In this document: piece after piece, positions 1-9,122 of the stretch
Layout of the letters: the number at the start of each line of letters is the position of its first letter
Numbering within the stretch: the stretch's first letter is position 1
NCBI GenBank assembly: GCA_000719695.1
Contig: JOHN01000024.1
Location: 105,811-169,810, forward strand
Length of the DNA: 64,000 nt
From: Streptomyces sp. NRRL F-6131
Lineage (GTDB): Bacteria > Actinomycetota > Actinomycetes > Streptomycetales > Streptomycetaceae
Reading direction: 5' to 3'
Made by a program: the position numbers and the translations under genes
Notes under the pieces: generated by a model
Seen by the model: the letters and a program-made list of their open reading frames with translations, nothing else
Database searches by the model: none
What the model was told of the DNA's origin: nothing

Positions 1-464
1 GTCACGTAGGCGCGGGCGCCGTCGGGGGCGACCGCCACGCCGAAGGCACCGGCGCCGACCGGGACGGTGGCGGTGACGGCGTCGGTGGCGGTGTCGACCA
101 CGCTGACGGTGCCGTCGAGGTGGTGGGTGAGGTAGGCGCGCCGGCCGTCGGGCGCGAGGGCGACGGCGTAGGAGCCGGTGCCGGCCGTGAAGGTGCCGGC
201 GACCGTGCCGGTGGCGGTGGCCAGGACGGTCACCGTGCCACTGCCCTGGCTGGTCACGTAGGCCCGGCCGCCGTCCGGGGTGAGCGCGACGCCCGCCGGG
301 TAGGGGGCGACGGCGACGGTGGCCGCCACGGTGGGCGGCAGCGTCGCGGTGACGCCGGCGGCGTCGGCGGACGCGGTGCCGGGGTGGGACAGCAGGGCGG
401 CCGTGGCCGCGCCGGTGGCGGCCACGGCCGTCCAGAAGCGGCGCGGGGACGGGCGTGTTGTCAC
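1..464 (-). CDS. Secreted YVTN-type beta-propeller protein (3' part outside window)
   Basis: The minus strand starts with GTG at 464, preceded by GGAG at a normal distance. It encodes a signal peptide (TRPSPRRF, then a hydrophobic stretch ending ASADA). From about residue 45 repeats follow with the recurring pattern VALxPDGxRAYVT and GTVSVVDTATxxVTATVPVG. These are YVTN/NHL-like blades of a seven-bladed propeller, a family usually exported and often involved in surface binding. At least three blades are visible and the reading frame runs off the left edge, so total length and any C-terminal domain are unknown. The specific ligand cannot be inferred. Confidence 0.75.
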   Translation of the reverse strand, partial: MTTRPSPRRFWTAVAATGAATAALLSHPGTASADAAGVTATLPPTVAATVAVAPYPAGVALTPDGGRAYVTSQGSGTVTVLATATGTVAGTFTAGTGSYAVALAPDGRRAYLTHHLDGTVSVVDTATDAVTATVPVGAGAFGVAVAPDGARAYV

Positions 465-680
465 GGGATCTCCAGGCTCGTCGGAATCTTCGGAGCCGGG
501 CGGTGCACGGTCGCGCCGGGCGTTCCGGGCGACCCGGGGGGACCGTCCGGATCGCCCGAAGCGTAGAAGGCGGATTGACGAAGCGTCAGGAGATGACCGG
601 GATTGTTGCCAACCGTTCAAGTCTGTTCAGTTGGTCACTGTTCGAACCGCCCCGGACGGATCCGCCCCGGGCACCGCCCC

Positions 681-1775
681 TCACCGACCCGCGGGCACCG
701 GGGCGATGCGCTCGACGAAGCGCCGCTGGTCCTCGAGGAAACCGTCGGCGTACACCGAGCGGGGTGCGGTGATCGCGACGAACAGGCCCCGCAAGGAGCC
801 GTCCTCCGCCCACGGGTGGGCGATGCCGTGGGTCGCGCCGGAGTAGCGGCGAACGGTCAGCCGCCCGGGTCCGGCGAGCAGTCGGCGGTACTCGGCCTCG
901 GTCTCGGCGACGTCGACGTTGCGGTCCCGCTCGCCGAGCGCCAGCAGCACCGGCACCGTGAGCGCGGCCAGGTCGGCGGTGGCGTCGGAGGTGAAGTTCC
1001 GTCGGACGAAGCCCCAGCGGTCGGCGTCGATGCCGTCGAGGTCGGCGCCCAGGGCGGCCCGCGCCTGCCCGTACGTCGCGCCCGCCCGCAGTTGCTCGTT
1101 GACCCGCTCCCGGCGGGCGAGCGCGGCATCGATCCGCTCCTGCGGCGTGTGCTCGTCCGCCAGGTCGGTCAGCAGGTCGTAGCGCCCCTGCCGGAGCCAG
1201 TTGATCGCGGGGCCGACGGCGATCAGGAAGCGGAGCCCGGGCGTCAGGGCGGCGGCCGCGGGCATCACCCAGCCGGCCTGACTGGCGCCCCAGAGCCCGA
1301 TCCGGTCCGGGTCGATGCCGGGCCGGCCCCTGGCCCAGGCGACGGCGGCGGCGACCTCCTCGGCCCGGTCCGCCATGCTCTGGTCGAGCCAGTTGCCCGG
1401 TGCTCCGTCGACACCGGGCTTGTTCCAGGAGAGCGAGGCGTAACCGGCCTTGCCGAGGGCCTCCCAGATGGGCCGGTAGAAGGTGTCGTGGGTGGCGTTC
1501 TGCGCGCCGTCGCCGTGCACGAACACCACCAGGCCGAACGGACCGCTCCGGCCCGTCGGCCGGGCCAGCACCGCGTCCAGCGGCTGGGCGCCCCCGGTGA
1601 CGGTGACCCGCTCCTCCCGCAGCTCGTAGCTGTTGGCGTGCACCACCCAGCCGGCCGCCGCAGCGGCCACCAGCACCAGGGCGAGCCCCGCCCCGAGCGA
1701 TCGCCGGAGCCATCTGCGCGGCGCGCGCGGCTCCCGTTCCTCCGTCCCCGCCCCTACTCCCACCACATCTATCAC
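681..1775 (-). CDS. Membrane-anchored or secreted alpha/beta hydrolase
   Basis: About 364 residues. The N-terminus is basic and is followed by one hydrophobic helix (LGAGLALVLVAAAAAGWVV), so the enzyme is exported or tethered outside. The alpha/beta hydrolase signature is complete: an oxyanion-type HGDGAQN stretch, nucleophile elbow G-A-S-Q-A-G, acid in GERDRNVD, and histidine in GATHGIAH near the C-terminus. This resembles the dienelactone hydrolase/acyl-peptidase-like group, and the substrate is unknown. I prefer GTG at 1775 because GAGAG lies 8 bases upstream. A TTG at 1781 is also in frame, but its spacing is poor. The gene diverges from the PaaX-like regulator and may be its target. Confidence 0.8.
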   Translation of the reverse strand: MIDVVGVGAGTEEREPRAPRRWLRRSLGAGLALVLVAAAAAGWVVHANSYELREERVTVTGGAQPLDAVLARPTGRSGPFGLVVFVHGDGAQNATHDTFYRPIWEALGKAGYASLSWNKPGVDGAPGNWLDQSMADRAEEVAAAVAWARGRPGIDPDRIGLWGASQAGWVMPAAAALTPGLRFLIAVGPAINWLRQGRYDLLTDLADEHTPQERIDAALARRERVNEQLRAGATYGQARAALGADLDGIDADRWGFVRRNFTSDATADLAALTVPVLLALGERDRNVDVAETEAEYRRLLAGPGRLTVRRYSGATHGIAHPWAEDGSLRGLFVAITAPRSVYADGFLEDQRRFVERIAPVPAGR

Positions 1776-1777
1776 CT

Positions 1778-1810
1778 TCAAAACTCTCGTTCAGATTTCG
1801 ATAGTTTTGA
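1778..1810. promoter_or_regulatory. Inverted repeat between hydrolase and PaaX-like gene
   Basis: A perfect 8-bp inverted repeat, TCAAAACT (1778-1785) and AGTTTTGA (1803-1810), is separated by 17 bases. It lies in a short A/T-richer divergent intergenic region and overlaps the start region of the hydrolase. It is a plausible operator for the adjacent PaaX-like repressor, controlling both genes. Confidence 0.45.
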
Positions 1811-1860
1811 GCGTACTACACTCGCTCCGGAGAGCCGCCCGACCAGGAGGAGTGACCGCG

Positions 1861-2808
1861 ATGGCCGAGGACGGACGGGTGGAGGTCCCCACCCGGACCC
1901 TGGTGGAGGGCATGGTCCGCACCGACGGCACCGTCGACGCCGGGGAGCTGTACGCCGTCGCCGGCGAACTCGGCATGACCGACCAGCAGGTCCGCCTCTG
2001 CATCAAGCGGATGGCCGCCGACGGCCTGCTCGTCCAGGAGGGCCGCGGCCGGCGCGCCGTGCTGCGCGAGACCGACCGGGCCCGGCGGTCCGCCGAGCCC
2101 GAGGTCGGGTTCGTCCGCCACATGTACGCCCAGGACGCCGGGCTCGCCCCCTGGGACGGCCGCTGGCACCTCGTCGCCTTCGCCGTCCCCGAATCCGCCC
2201 GCGCGGCCCGCGACAGCCTGCGGGAGACCCTGGTCCGGCTCGGCGGGGCCGCCGTCCAGGGCGGCGCCTACGTCAGCGCCAACGCCTGGGAGCCCCACGT
2301 CGAGACCGAGGTCGAACGGCTCGGCGTCGGGGACTGCGTCACCCTGCTCACCACCACCGACCTGCGGATCGCCGGCGACCGGGACCCGCTCGCGCTGGCC
2401 CGTCGCCTCTGGCCGCTCGACGACCTCGCCGAGGGGCACCGCCGCCTGGCCGCCCTCGCCGCCGACCACCTGGCCCGACTCACCACCGGCACCCCGGGCG
2501 CGACGACGGGCTCGGCACCGGGCTCGGCTCCTGCCACCGGCGCGGCGCCGCCCACCCGCGCGGAACAGCTCGCCGTCGCCGTCGAGCTCGCCGCCGAGTT
2601 CACCCGCGCCCACGCGCCCGACCCGCTGCTCCCGCCCGAGCTGCTCCCCCGCCCCTGGCCCGGGACCGAGGCCCGCGCGCTCACCGCCGACTGCTGGCGA
2701 CTGCTGCGCCGCGCCGCACGGCAGGACCCGACCCCCGGCCCGCGCTTCTTCCGGCGCTACGACGAGGTGATGGCCGAGATCACCGGCGAGACGGCGACGA
2801 CGGGCTGA
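1861..2808 (+). CDS. PaaX-like family transcriptional repressor
   Basis: 315 residues, ATG at 1861 preceded by AGGAGGAG. The N-terminal ~70 residues form a winged-helix domain (MTDQQVRLCIKRMAADGLL). The centre carries the PaaX hallmark WDGRWHLVAFAVPE. The C-terminal part has the family signature DPLLPPELLPRPWPG. PaaX proteins are GntR-related repressors of catabolic operons that respond to CoA thioesters such as phenylacetyl-CoA. No phenylacetate genes are adjacent, so the regulated pathway is unclear. A linker rich in Ala/Gly/Thr/Pro (about residues 210-235) looks low-complexity. The divergent hydrolase and the inverted repeat suggest local autoregulation. Confidence 0.85.
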   Translation: MAEDGRVEVPTRTLVEGMVRTDGTVDAGELYAVAGELGMTDQQVRLCIKRMAADGLLVQEGRGRRAVLRETDRARRSAEPEVGFVRHMYAQDAGLAPWDGRWHLVAFAVPESARAARDSLRETLVRLGGAAVQGGAYVSANAWEPHVETEVERLGVGDCVTLLTTTDLRIAGDRDPLALARRLWPLDDLAEGHRRLAALAADHLARLTTGTPGATTGSAPGSAPATGAAPPTRAEQLAVAVELAAEFTRAHAPDPLLPPELLPRPWPGTEARALTADCWRLLRRAARQDPTPGPRFFRRYDEVMAEITGETATTG

Positions 2809-2866
2809 GGCGACGGCCCGCCCGGCGTCCCGCCCGGCGACCCCGGTCCGCTCCCTCGGACGCGCC

Positions 2867-4138
2867 TCACCAGGTGTCGAACAGCGCTTGCAGCCGGGTG
2901 GCGGCCCGGTTCCCCTGGGCCTGCGGCGTGTCGTCGGGCGTGGGAACGAGCTCCTCGGGGCCCCGGACGCCCCGGTCCCGGTACTCGGCGGCCCGGTCGT
3001 GGACGCGCGCGGTGAGGGCGGTGACGACGGTCGTGTAGCGGTCGGGGTCGAGGTGGAACGCCAGGGCCGCGGCCGGGACGAGCAACCGGGCACCCGCCTC
3101 GCCCCCTGGTGGGAGCGGCGTACGGCGCAGCAGGGCGTCGGCCGTCGCGCGGAGCAGCGCGTCGGGAACGGCCGGGAACAGTCCGAGCAGGGGCCGGCCG
3201 CCGAGCCCGTCGAGCGGAGTGGTCAGCAGCGTGCGGACGGTGGGCCGCAGGACGTCGGGCACGCGGTCGGGCGCCGCCGCCTGCCCGTCCCAGTGGGCCC
3301 GCAGTTCGGCGGCCGCCTCCTCGTGCCCGGCCTCGGCGAGGGTGTCCGCGACCAGCGCCACCCGGACCCTGGGCACCGGGTAGCGGTCGCTCGGCGGCCC
3401 GTCCGGGGTCAGCGCGACGAACTCGGCCAGGGTGAAGGCGAATCCGGAGCCCCCGCACAGCGTCCCGTAGAGGTCGGCGAACACCTCGGGGAGCCGGTCG
3501 GCCCACCAGCCGGCGCCCGGCGTGGTCCGTCGCAGCAGCGCGTTCAGCTCCCCGGTGAGCCCGAACGCGTCCAGCACGCAGTGGCCGACCTCGTGCGCGG
3601 TCAGCACGGTCTCCGGGAGGTGCCGGGACTGCACGAACGGCAGCCCGACCAGCGGCACCGGCAGCGCCCGCCGCAACTCGCCGACCCGCGCCCGCCGCCC
3701 CTCGGCCGGCAGCCGGGGCAGCGCGAACGGCACGGCGTGCGCCGTCAGGTGGACCAGCGGAGGCTCCACGGCCGGCGGTTCGGCGCGGGCCGCCGCGCGG
3801 GCGGCGGTGAGCGCGGGCAGGTAGCAGGACCACGCGAAGTCGTCGGCCAGTTCGAGGAATTCCGCCGTGGAACCGTCCCAGCGCTGGGCGAGCGCGTCGC
3901 GCAGCCGGCACCAGACCTCCTGGAGCAGACCCAACTCGACGTCGGAGCGCCGCGGTTCGCCGTTCCGGACGCGGTCCAGCAGCGGGCGCAGCGCGGCGTC
4001 CAGTGCGCGGACCTGGGTGTGGTGCCGGGGGAACGGCGTGCCGGGTCCGGCGGTGAGGGCGAGCCAGTGGTCGAGGTCGGCGGCCAGCCCGTCCGCACGG
4101 GCGAGCAGCGCGACGCGGCGGCGTCGGTCGGCGGTCAC
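2867..4138 (-). CDS. HExxH...E metallopeptidase-like protein, last gene of CHAT/NTPase operon
   Basis: 423 residues, GTG at 4138 with GGAG upstream and only 16 bases after the stop of the large NTPase gene, so it is cotranscribed. The first ~170 residues are helical, without signal peptide or membrane segment, so the protein is likely cytoplasmic. At 182-186 there is H-E-V-G-H in the context TVLTAHEVGHCVLD. It is followed by EVFADLYG with E218, 32 residues after the second His. HExxH plus a downstream Glu is the gluzincin zinc-site arrangement, so I infer a zinc peptidase or a binding-only derivative. The C-terminal half is Leu/Ala-rich and unrecognised. Its place beside a CHAT protease suggests it is an effector or a processed partner. 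Confidence 0.7.
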   Translation of the reverse strand: MTADRRRRVALLARADGLAADLDHWLALTAGPGTPFPRHHTQVRALDAALRPLLDRVRNGEPRRSDVELGLLQEVWCRLRDALAQRWDGSTAEFLELADDFAWSCYLPALTAARAAARAEPPAVEPPLVHLTAHAVPFALPRLPAEGRRARVGELRRALPVPLVGLPFVQSRHLPETVLTAHEVGHCVLDAFGLTGELNALLRRTTPGAGWWADRLPEVFADLYGTLCGGSGFAFTLAEFVALTPDGPPSDRYPVPRVRVALVADTLAEAGHEEAAAELRAHWDGQAAAPDRVPDVLRPTVRTLLTTPLDGLGGRPLLGLFPAVPDALLRATADALLRRTPLPPGGEAGARLLVPAAALAFHLDPDRYTTVVTALTARVHDRAAEYRDRGVRGPEELVPTPDDTPQAQGNRAATRLQALFDTW

Positions 4139-4154
4139 GGGCGGCTCCGGGTGG

Positions 4155-7100
4155 TCACGCCACGGCCCACAGGGGGACGAGGAGGTCGGTCGGCACGCTG
4201 CTGAACAGGGCGGGCAGGGCGATCGTCGGCGGGCCCGGCAGACTCATCAGGGCCTGGGTCAGCTCCTGGACGGCGTCCGCCGGATGCGCACCGCCGACGA
4301 GGCGTTCGACGAAGTGCCGCCGGGCCCGCTCGCTCTCCGGCGCCGACCGCAGGAACGGACCGATCGCCAGGACGGCCGACACCTCGCCGCGCGCGAGCAG
4401 TTCGGCGGCGAACAGGTTCCGCAGGAGCAACTGCCGCACGGCCTCGTGGTGGGTGCCGGGGTGCACCGCCTCCAGCACCACCATCGGGTTGGGGCCGGTC
4501 CTGACGCCGCAGAGCTCGCCCAGCCCGGCGGCGGCACTGTCCCCGCGCGAGTCCCACCGGATCCAGGGCTCGGCCGCCTCCTCGCGGAAGGTGCCCTGGA
4601 CGTGGACGAGTTGGGGGAGGCCGCGGCGGTCGCCCCGGCGGGTCGGATCGACCATCCGCACCGAGCGGTGGTTCTCGTAGAGGGTGAGGACGTGCGGCAG
4701 CGCCGACCGGCCGGCGGTGTGCTCGGAGGTGTCGCGGGCCCGCCGCCGGGCGAGTACGCCGACCCTGACCTGCCGGGGCGCGAGGCCCCACAGGTTCGCG
4801 ACGAGGTCGTGCAGGTCCCTCGGCCGGGACCCGCTCGGCGTCTCGTCGGCCAGGGCCCACAGTCGGTCGAGTGCGGCCGCCTCCGTCGGGTGCCCGGCGA
4901 GCCCCCGGTAGACGTACTGCCGGTCGGGTCGCAGCACCGGAACGGAGTCCGCGTCCACCGCGGCCTCCCACGGCGCGGCCAGCAGGGCCTCCTGCCCGAC
5001 GGCCGCTTCGAGTCGGAGGTCGGGCTCCTCCGGCTCGTTCGGCTGCCCCGGTGCTGCCCGGCCGGGCAGCACCGCCCCCACCAGGGCGCCGGCCTCCTGC
5101 GCCCAGTCCGCCGCCGAGCCGGAGAGCGCGGTCTGCAGCGCGTCGAGGCCGCCGAGCCACTCCGGGGCGGCCGTGTGCGACTGGGCCAGGCTTCGGCGGG
5201 CTCCCGGGCCGGTGGATTCGAGGAACTGGAGGGAGAGGAAGGCGGCGGGTCGGGAGAGGAGCAGGTCGCCGTCGAGGAGGAGGACGTTCTCGCGCCACTC
5301 GACGGTGGGCTCCGGCTCGTCGTGGCCGAGGTCGTGGGGGAGGTAGCGCTCTTCGGGCCGAACGCCCAACTCCTCGTAGATGTCCACGGCCCGGCGGGCC
5401 AACCGTCGAACCTCCGGACGCGGTTGCCTCGCCCACACCGCTGCTACGGCCACCGCCCCCGCGCACCGGGCCTTGGTGAGGCTCGCCGGGCGGTCCTCCA
5501 GCAGCAACCAGGCACGGGCGGCCATGGTCCGGGCCGCGCTCCCGCTGCCCGCCCACAGCGCGGGTGCGACCTGCTCGGTCAGCGCGGCCGCCTCCGCCTC
5601 CGGAAACGCCCCGTAGTCCCGGCGCAGCATGTCGGCGAGGTCCGCCGGGACCCGTCCGGGACCCCGGTCCTCGGGCGCGGTGCGGTCGAGGCAGTGCAGC
5701 CAGACCGCGCTTTCCGTCCGGGCGAGTTCCTCGGCGCAGACGCGGGCCAGGTCGGCCGCCTCCCGGGACCGCCCGACGAGGCGCAGCAGCTCCGCGTAGG
5801 TGAGCCCGAGCGCCGCGGCGTCGGCGCTGTCGGTCCACCACCCGTCCGGGGTACAGAGCCCGGTCAGCCGTCCGGCGGTCTCCGGGGAGATCCTCAGCCG
5901 CCCGGGCACCTGCGGGAGGAGTTCCAGGGCGACGAGCCGGGCCGCCGCGGGTCCCAGTGTGCCGAGGGCGCCGATCAGCTCACCGGTGAGTGCCTCCTGG
6001 TCGCCGGGGCGGCCGTGGGCCAGCGCGCCGAGCAGCCACCGCACCCGGGTCGTCGGCGGGGACGCGGCGCGGCGCTCGTCGGCGAGGGCCGTCGGCTCCC
6101 CCAGGGCCGTCTCCGGCCACCACGCGAGTTCGGCGAGCACCTCGTCCGGGACCTCCGGCAGGTCGGCGGACCTACCGTCCGGTGCGGGACCGGTCAGCCT
6201 CCGGGCGCGGTGGACCAGCCGCATCACCTCCTCCTGGCTGCCTCCGGCGGTCTCCAGCAGGCGGGCGGTCCGGAGCAGCAGGAGCGCCAGGGGGAACATC
6301 GGGAGCGGCTCGGGGGCCAGTCGCCTGGTCAACTCGGTCACCTCGCGCACGGGCCCGCGGAGCATCACCCGGGCGGCGCCCCGGGCCAGCAGGCTTACGG
6401 CAGACCGTTCGGGGGTGGCCGTCGCGCCGGGCGGCTCCCCCGCCGAGGGGTCGGTGAGCGCCAGTACCTCGGCGGGGCGGTGGAGCCGCAGCGCCGCGAG
6501 CGCGGCCTCGTTCGTCGTCCGGGCCCGATCGGCGGGATCGAGGGAGGCGTGGACCGCCAGCGCCTCGGTCGGACGGCCGACGGCGAGCAGCAGGCGCAGG
6601 TACAGCTCGGGCGCGGACCTCACGTCCATGCGCGGCAGCCAGTGGGCCGCGTACCCGACCCAGCCGGCGTCCAGCAGGCGGTCCACGTCGGCCCGGGTCT
6701 CGACGGCGACCTCGCCCCCGGTGGGCCGCAGCAGGCGGTCGGCGCGCTCGAAGGCCTCCTGGGCGAGGTCTCCCCGGCCTTCGGCCAGGGCCGCGGCGCC
6801 GGTGAGACGGTGGTACTCGGCCGCCGTCCCGGGGACGGCGAGGTCGAGGTCCGTTGCCGCGGCGCCGAGGCGCTGCCGGGCCTCGGCGAGGCGGTCGAGC
6901 CGGATCAACTGGCCCGCGGCGGTCAGCTCGATCGCGCGCCGGACCTCGCGGTCCACCGGGCCGGTGGAGACGTCCGCCTCCATCTCCAGGAGCAGGCGGT
7001 GATTGCCGCGCTCCGGAGCCGCCCGGCACAGGATGAGCACCGCCCGGGCCAGGGCATCCGGGGGAAGCGTCAGCTCACCGGCGCTGAACAGCATCAACAC

Positions 7101-9122
7101 CTCGTCGGCCAGCCGGCCCAGCGACGGGTCCGGTTCGCCGAAGCCGGGTTCGCCGACCAGGCGCGCCCAGGCCTCCGCACCCCTCTGCTGGTCCTCTGAG
7201 AAGCGGTGGTAGTACTCCTCCACCGTCCAGCGGACCCACTCCGGGGGGCTCTCGGCCTCCCCCGCCCGCCGGGCGAAGTACTCGGCGAGGTCCCGATCGA
7301 GGAGCTTCGACACCCGATGGTCGGCGAGCAGGGCGCGCAGCGGGTCGCGCACGGTCCGGTCGATCACCAGGCCGTCCGGGTCGCTCGGGTCGCGGCAGAC
7401 CCAGAGCGAGTCACCGGCGTAGCGGGTGAGGGCGGCCCAGAGGTCGGGGAGTTCGTCGGCCTCGTCGGTGAAGCCCGGCTCGGCCCGGAGGAAGATCGGG
7501 AAGCGCATGACCGGACGCTCGTCCCGGTCGGGGTCGTCGGCCGTGCCGCTGCCCCGGATGCCCGCGCGCAGGTGCGGGAGCATCACCTCCTCGACCACGC
7601 GCAGCGAGAGCCGGCGCGGGATCACCCCGTACCGCAGCAGCCAGCGGAGGCGGTCGTCGTGGACGCGTTCCAGGACCCGGTCGACGGCGTAGAGCAGTCC
7701 GGGTCCGGAGGCGGTGCGGACCTGCTCGGGCGTGAGGTCGTCCGCGAGGTCGGCGAGGAGGGCGAGGGTGTAGGGCAGGCCCTCGCTGCTCTCGGCGATC
7801 GCCCGGCGGAGCGCGGGGTCGCCGATGGCCCGGACCTCCCGCAGGTAGCCGTCGGACTCGTCCGGGTCGAAGCGGTCGAGCCGCATGGCGCGGGCGGGGA
7901 CCGGCAGGGCCTCGGTCAGGTCGTAGCGGCCGGAGACGACGATCCGCAGCTCGGGGACGCCGGTGAGGAGGCGTTCGAGCAGGGCCGCCACCCCGTCGAG
8001 CCGCGCCCCGTCCCGGAGCACGACCTCTTCCAGGGTGTCCAGCACCAGCACGGCCCGGGTGCGCTGGCGGTCGAGCGTCTCGTGGAGCACGGCGGCGAAG
8101 TCACCGACCGTCGTGACCTGCCGCTTGGTGTCGGCGAGCCCGGCGAGGCGGACGTCGGCGGCCCGGCCGCGGTTGCGCGGCAGCAGGGCGAGGTCCTCCC
8201 GGTGGGTGGCGAGGAACTCGTCGAACGGCGTGTCGATCAGCTGCTCGTTCAGCTGCGCGGCGGCCTCCAGGACGAGCAGCCACGGGTGGGTGACGGCGAG
8301 GGCCGGGTCGCAGTGGTCGAAGTCCAGGTAGGCGCAGGGCACCGGCGCCGGTCGCGCCTGGCAGTACCGGGCCATGAACCACCGCAGCAGCATGGACTTC
8401 CCGGACCCGCCGGTGGCGTGGATGCGCAGCAGCCGGGAGTTCCGCGAGGCGAGCAGGCTCATCAGCGGCTCCTCCGCCCCTGGGCGCCGGAAGTACCCGG
8501 TGGACCGGTGGTACGCCGGCCGCCACAGGGCGCGGGCCCTGGTCCGGACGCGGGCCTCGGCGACGGTCCGGCCGAGGGCGGGCGGAAGCAGCGGGGCGAC
8601 CTGGGGGTCGGTGACGGCGTTGACGAGGTCCTGGCAGCGGGCGAGGTCGAGGCGCCGGTCGGCCTCGTCGAAGGCGGCGCGGAAGGTGTCGGGGTCGAGC
8701 TCGCCGGCGATGGCGAGGTGACGGAGCCACCCCGGTTCGTCGTCGGCGTCCGCGCTGTCGGCGGCCAGCTGAACGGCGAGGAGGCGCAGCGCGACCGGGG
8801 CCTCGGTGGCCGGTCCGGCGCTGTCGCGCCACCAGGAGTCCCAGCAGGCGAAGCGGAGCGTTTCGGCGATCCGGTAACGGCCCGGGCGGGCGGCGGGTTC
8901 GAGCAGGCCGTGGTCGACGAGTTCGGTGACGGCGGGGCCGTCGGGCACGGTGCACAGGAGGGTGCGGTAGAGGTCCTCGGTGAAGTCGGGGACGACGCTG
9001 CAGTGCCGCAGGACCTCGCGCCAGTCGGGGCCGATCAGGTCGAGCAGGATCCGCTCCAGCGACTCGCCCCCGTCCAGGCGGTCGCCGAGTTCGTCGAACG
9101 GGGTGGGACCGCGGTGCGTCAC
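4155..9122 (-). CDS. Giant STAND-like NTPase with helical repeats and a degenerate CHAT-like C-terminus
   Basis: 1655 residues, GTG at 9122 overlapping the preceding TGA (GTGA). Residues 1-200 are an unrecognised helical region. A P-loop T-G-G-S-G-K-S lies at 237-243, Walker B AVLVLDTLEE near 357-366, and a sensor-like IVVSGRYDL later. Residues ~700-1270 are Leu/Ala/Arg-rich helical hairpins like TPR/solenoid repeats, typical of signal-sensing STAND ATPases. The last ~160 residues line up with the CHAT domain of the neighbouring gene: QLVHVQGT replaces HVLHFIGH, and MVVLEAVHP replaces VVLNACDT. The catalytic His and Cys positions are T1511 and V1553, so this looks like a pseudo-protease domain. 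I infer a sensor/scaffold that partners the active CHAT protein. Confidence 0.8.
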   Translation of the reverse strand: MTHRGPTPFDELGDRLDGGESLERILLDLIGPDWREVLRHCSVVPDFTEDLYRTLLCTVPDGPAVTELVDHGLLEPAARPGRYRIAETLRFACWDSWWRDSAGPATEAPVALRLLAVQLAADSADADDEPGWLRHLAIAGELDPDTFRAAFDEADRRLDLARCQDLVNAVTDPQVAPLLPPALGRTVAEARVRTRARALWRPAYHRSTGYFRRPGAEEPLMSLLASRNSRLLRIHATGGSGKSMLLRWFMARYCQARPAPVPCAYLDFDHCDPALAVTHPWLLVLEAAAQLNEQLIDTPFDEFLATHREDLALLPRNRGRAADVRLAGLADTKRQVTTVGDFAAVLHETLDRQRTRAVLVLDTLEEVVLRDGARLDGVAALLERLLTGVPELRIVVSGRYDLTEALPVPARAMRLDRFDPDESDGYLREVRAIGDPALRRAIAESSEGLPYTLALLADLADDLTPEQVRTASGPGLLYAVDRVLERVHDDRLRWLLRYGVIPRRLSLRVVEEVMLPHLRAGIRGSGTADDPDRDERPVMRFPIFLRAEPGFTDEADELPDLWAALTRYAGDSLWVCRDPSDPDGLVIDRTVRDPLRALLADHRVSKLLDRDLAEYFARRAGEAESPPEWVRWTVEEYYHRFSEDQQRGAEAWARLVGEPGFGEPDPSLGRLADEVLMLFSAGELTLPPDALARAVLILCRAAPERGNHRLLLEMEADVSTGPVDREVRRAIELTAAGQLIRLDRLAEARQRLGAAATDLDLAVPGTAAEYHRLTGAAALAEGRGDLAQEAFERADRLLRPTGGEVAVETRADVDRLLDAGWVGYAAHWLPRMDVRSAPELYLRLLLAVGRPTEALAVHASLDPADRARTTNEAALAALRLHRPAEVLALTDPSAGEPPGATATPERSAVSLLARGAARVMLRGPVREVTELTRRLAPEPLPMFPLALLLLRTARLLETAGGSQEEVMRLVHRARRLTGPAPDGRSADLPEVPDEVLAELAWWPETALGEPTALADERRAASPPTTRVRWLLGALAHGRPGDQEALTGELIGALGTLGPAAARLVALELLPQVPGRLRISPETAGRLTGLCTPDGWWTDSADAAALGLTYAELLRLVGRSREAADLARVCAEELARTESAVWLHCLDRTAPEDRGPGRVPADLADMLRRDYGAFPEAEAAALTEQVAPALWAGSGSAARTMAARAWLLLEDRPASLTKARCAGAVAVAAVWARQPRPEVRRLARRAVDIYEELGVRPEERYLPHDLGHDEPEPTVEWRENVLLLDGDLLLSRPAAFLSLQFLESTGPGARRSLAQSHTAAPEWLGGLDALQTALSGSAADWAQEAGALVGAVLPGRAAPGQPNEPEEPDLRLEAAVGQEALLAAPWEAAVDADSVPVLRPDRQYVYRGLAGHPTEAAALDRLWALADETPSGSRPRDLHDLVANLWGLAPRQVRVGVLARRRARDTSEHTAGRSALPHVLTLYENHRSVRMVDPTRRGDRRGLPQLVHVQGTFREEAAEPWIRWDSRGDSAAAGLGELCGVRTGPNPMVVLEAVHPGTHHEAVRQLLLRNLFAAELLARGEVSAVLAIGPFLRSAPESERARRHFVERLVGGAHPADAVQELTQALMSLPGPPTIALPALFSSVPTDLLVPLWAVA

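Noticed and set aside
603-3038. Long open frame opposite the hydrolase and across the PaaX-like gene
   Set aside because: Arg/Pro/Gly-rich shadow of high-GC coding DNA; the opposite or alternative frames carry clear family motifs and ribosome sites.
3867-7199. 1110-codon plus-strand frame opposite the giant NTPase
   Set aside because: Shadow frame; the minus strand has Walker motifs, CHAT similarity and GTGA coupling.
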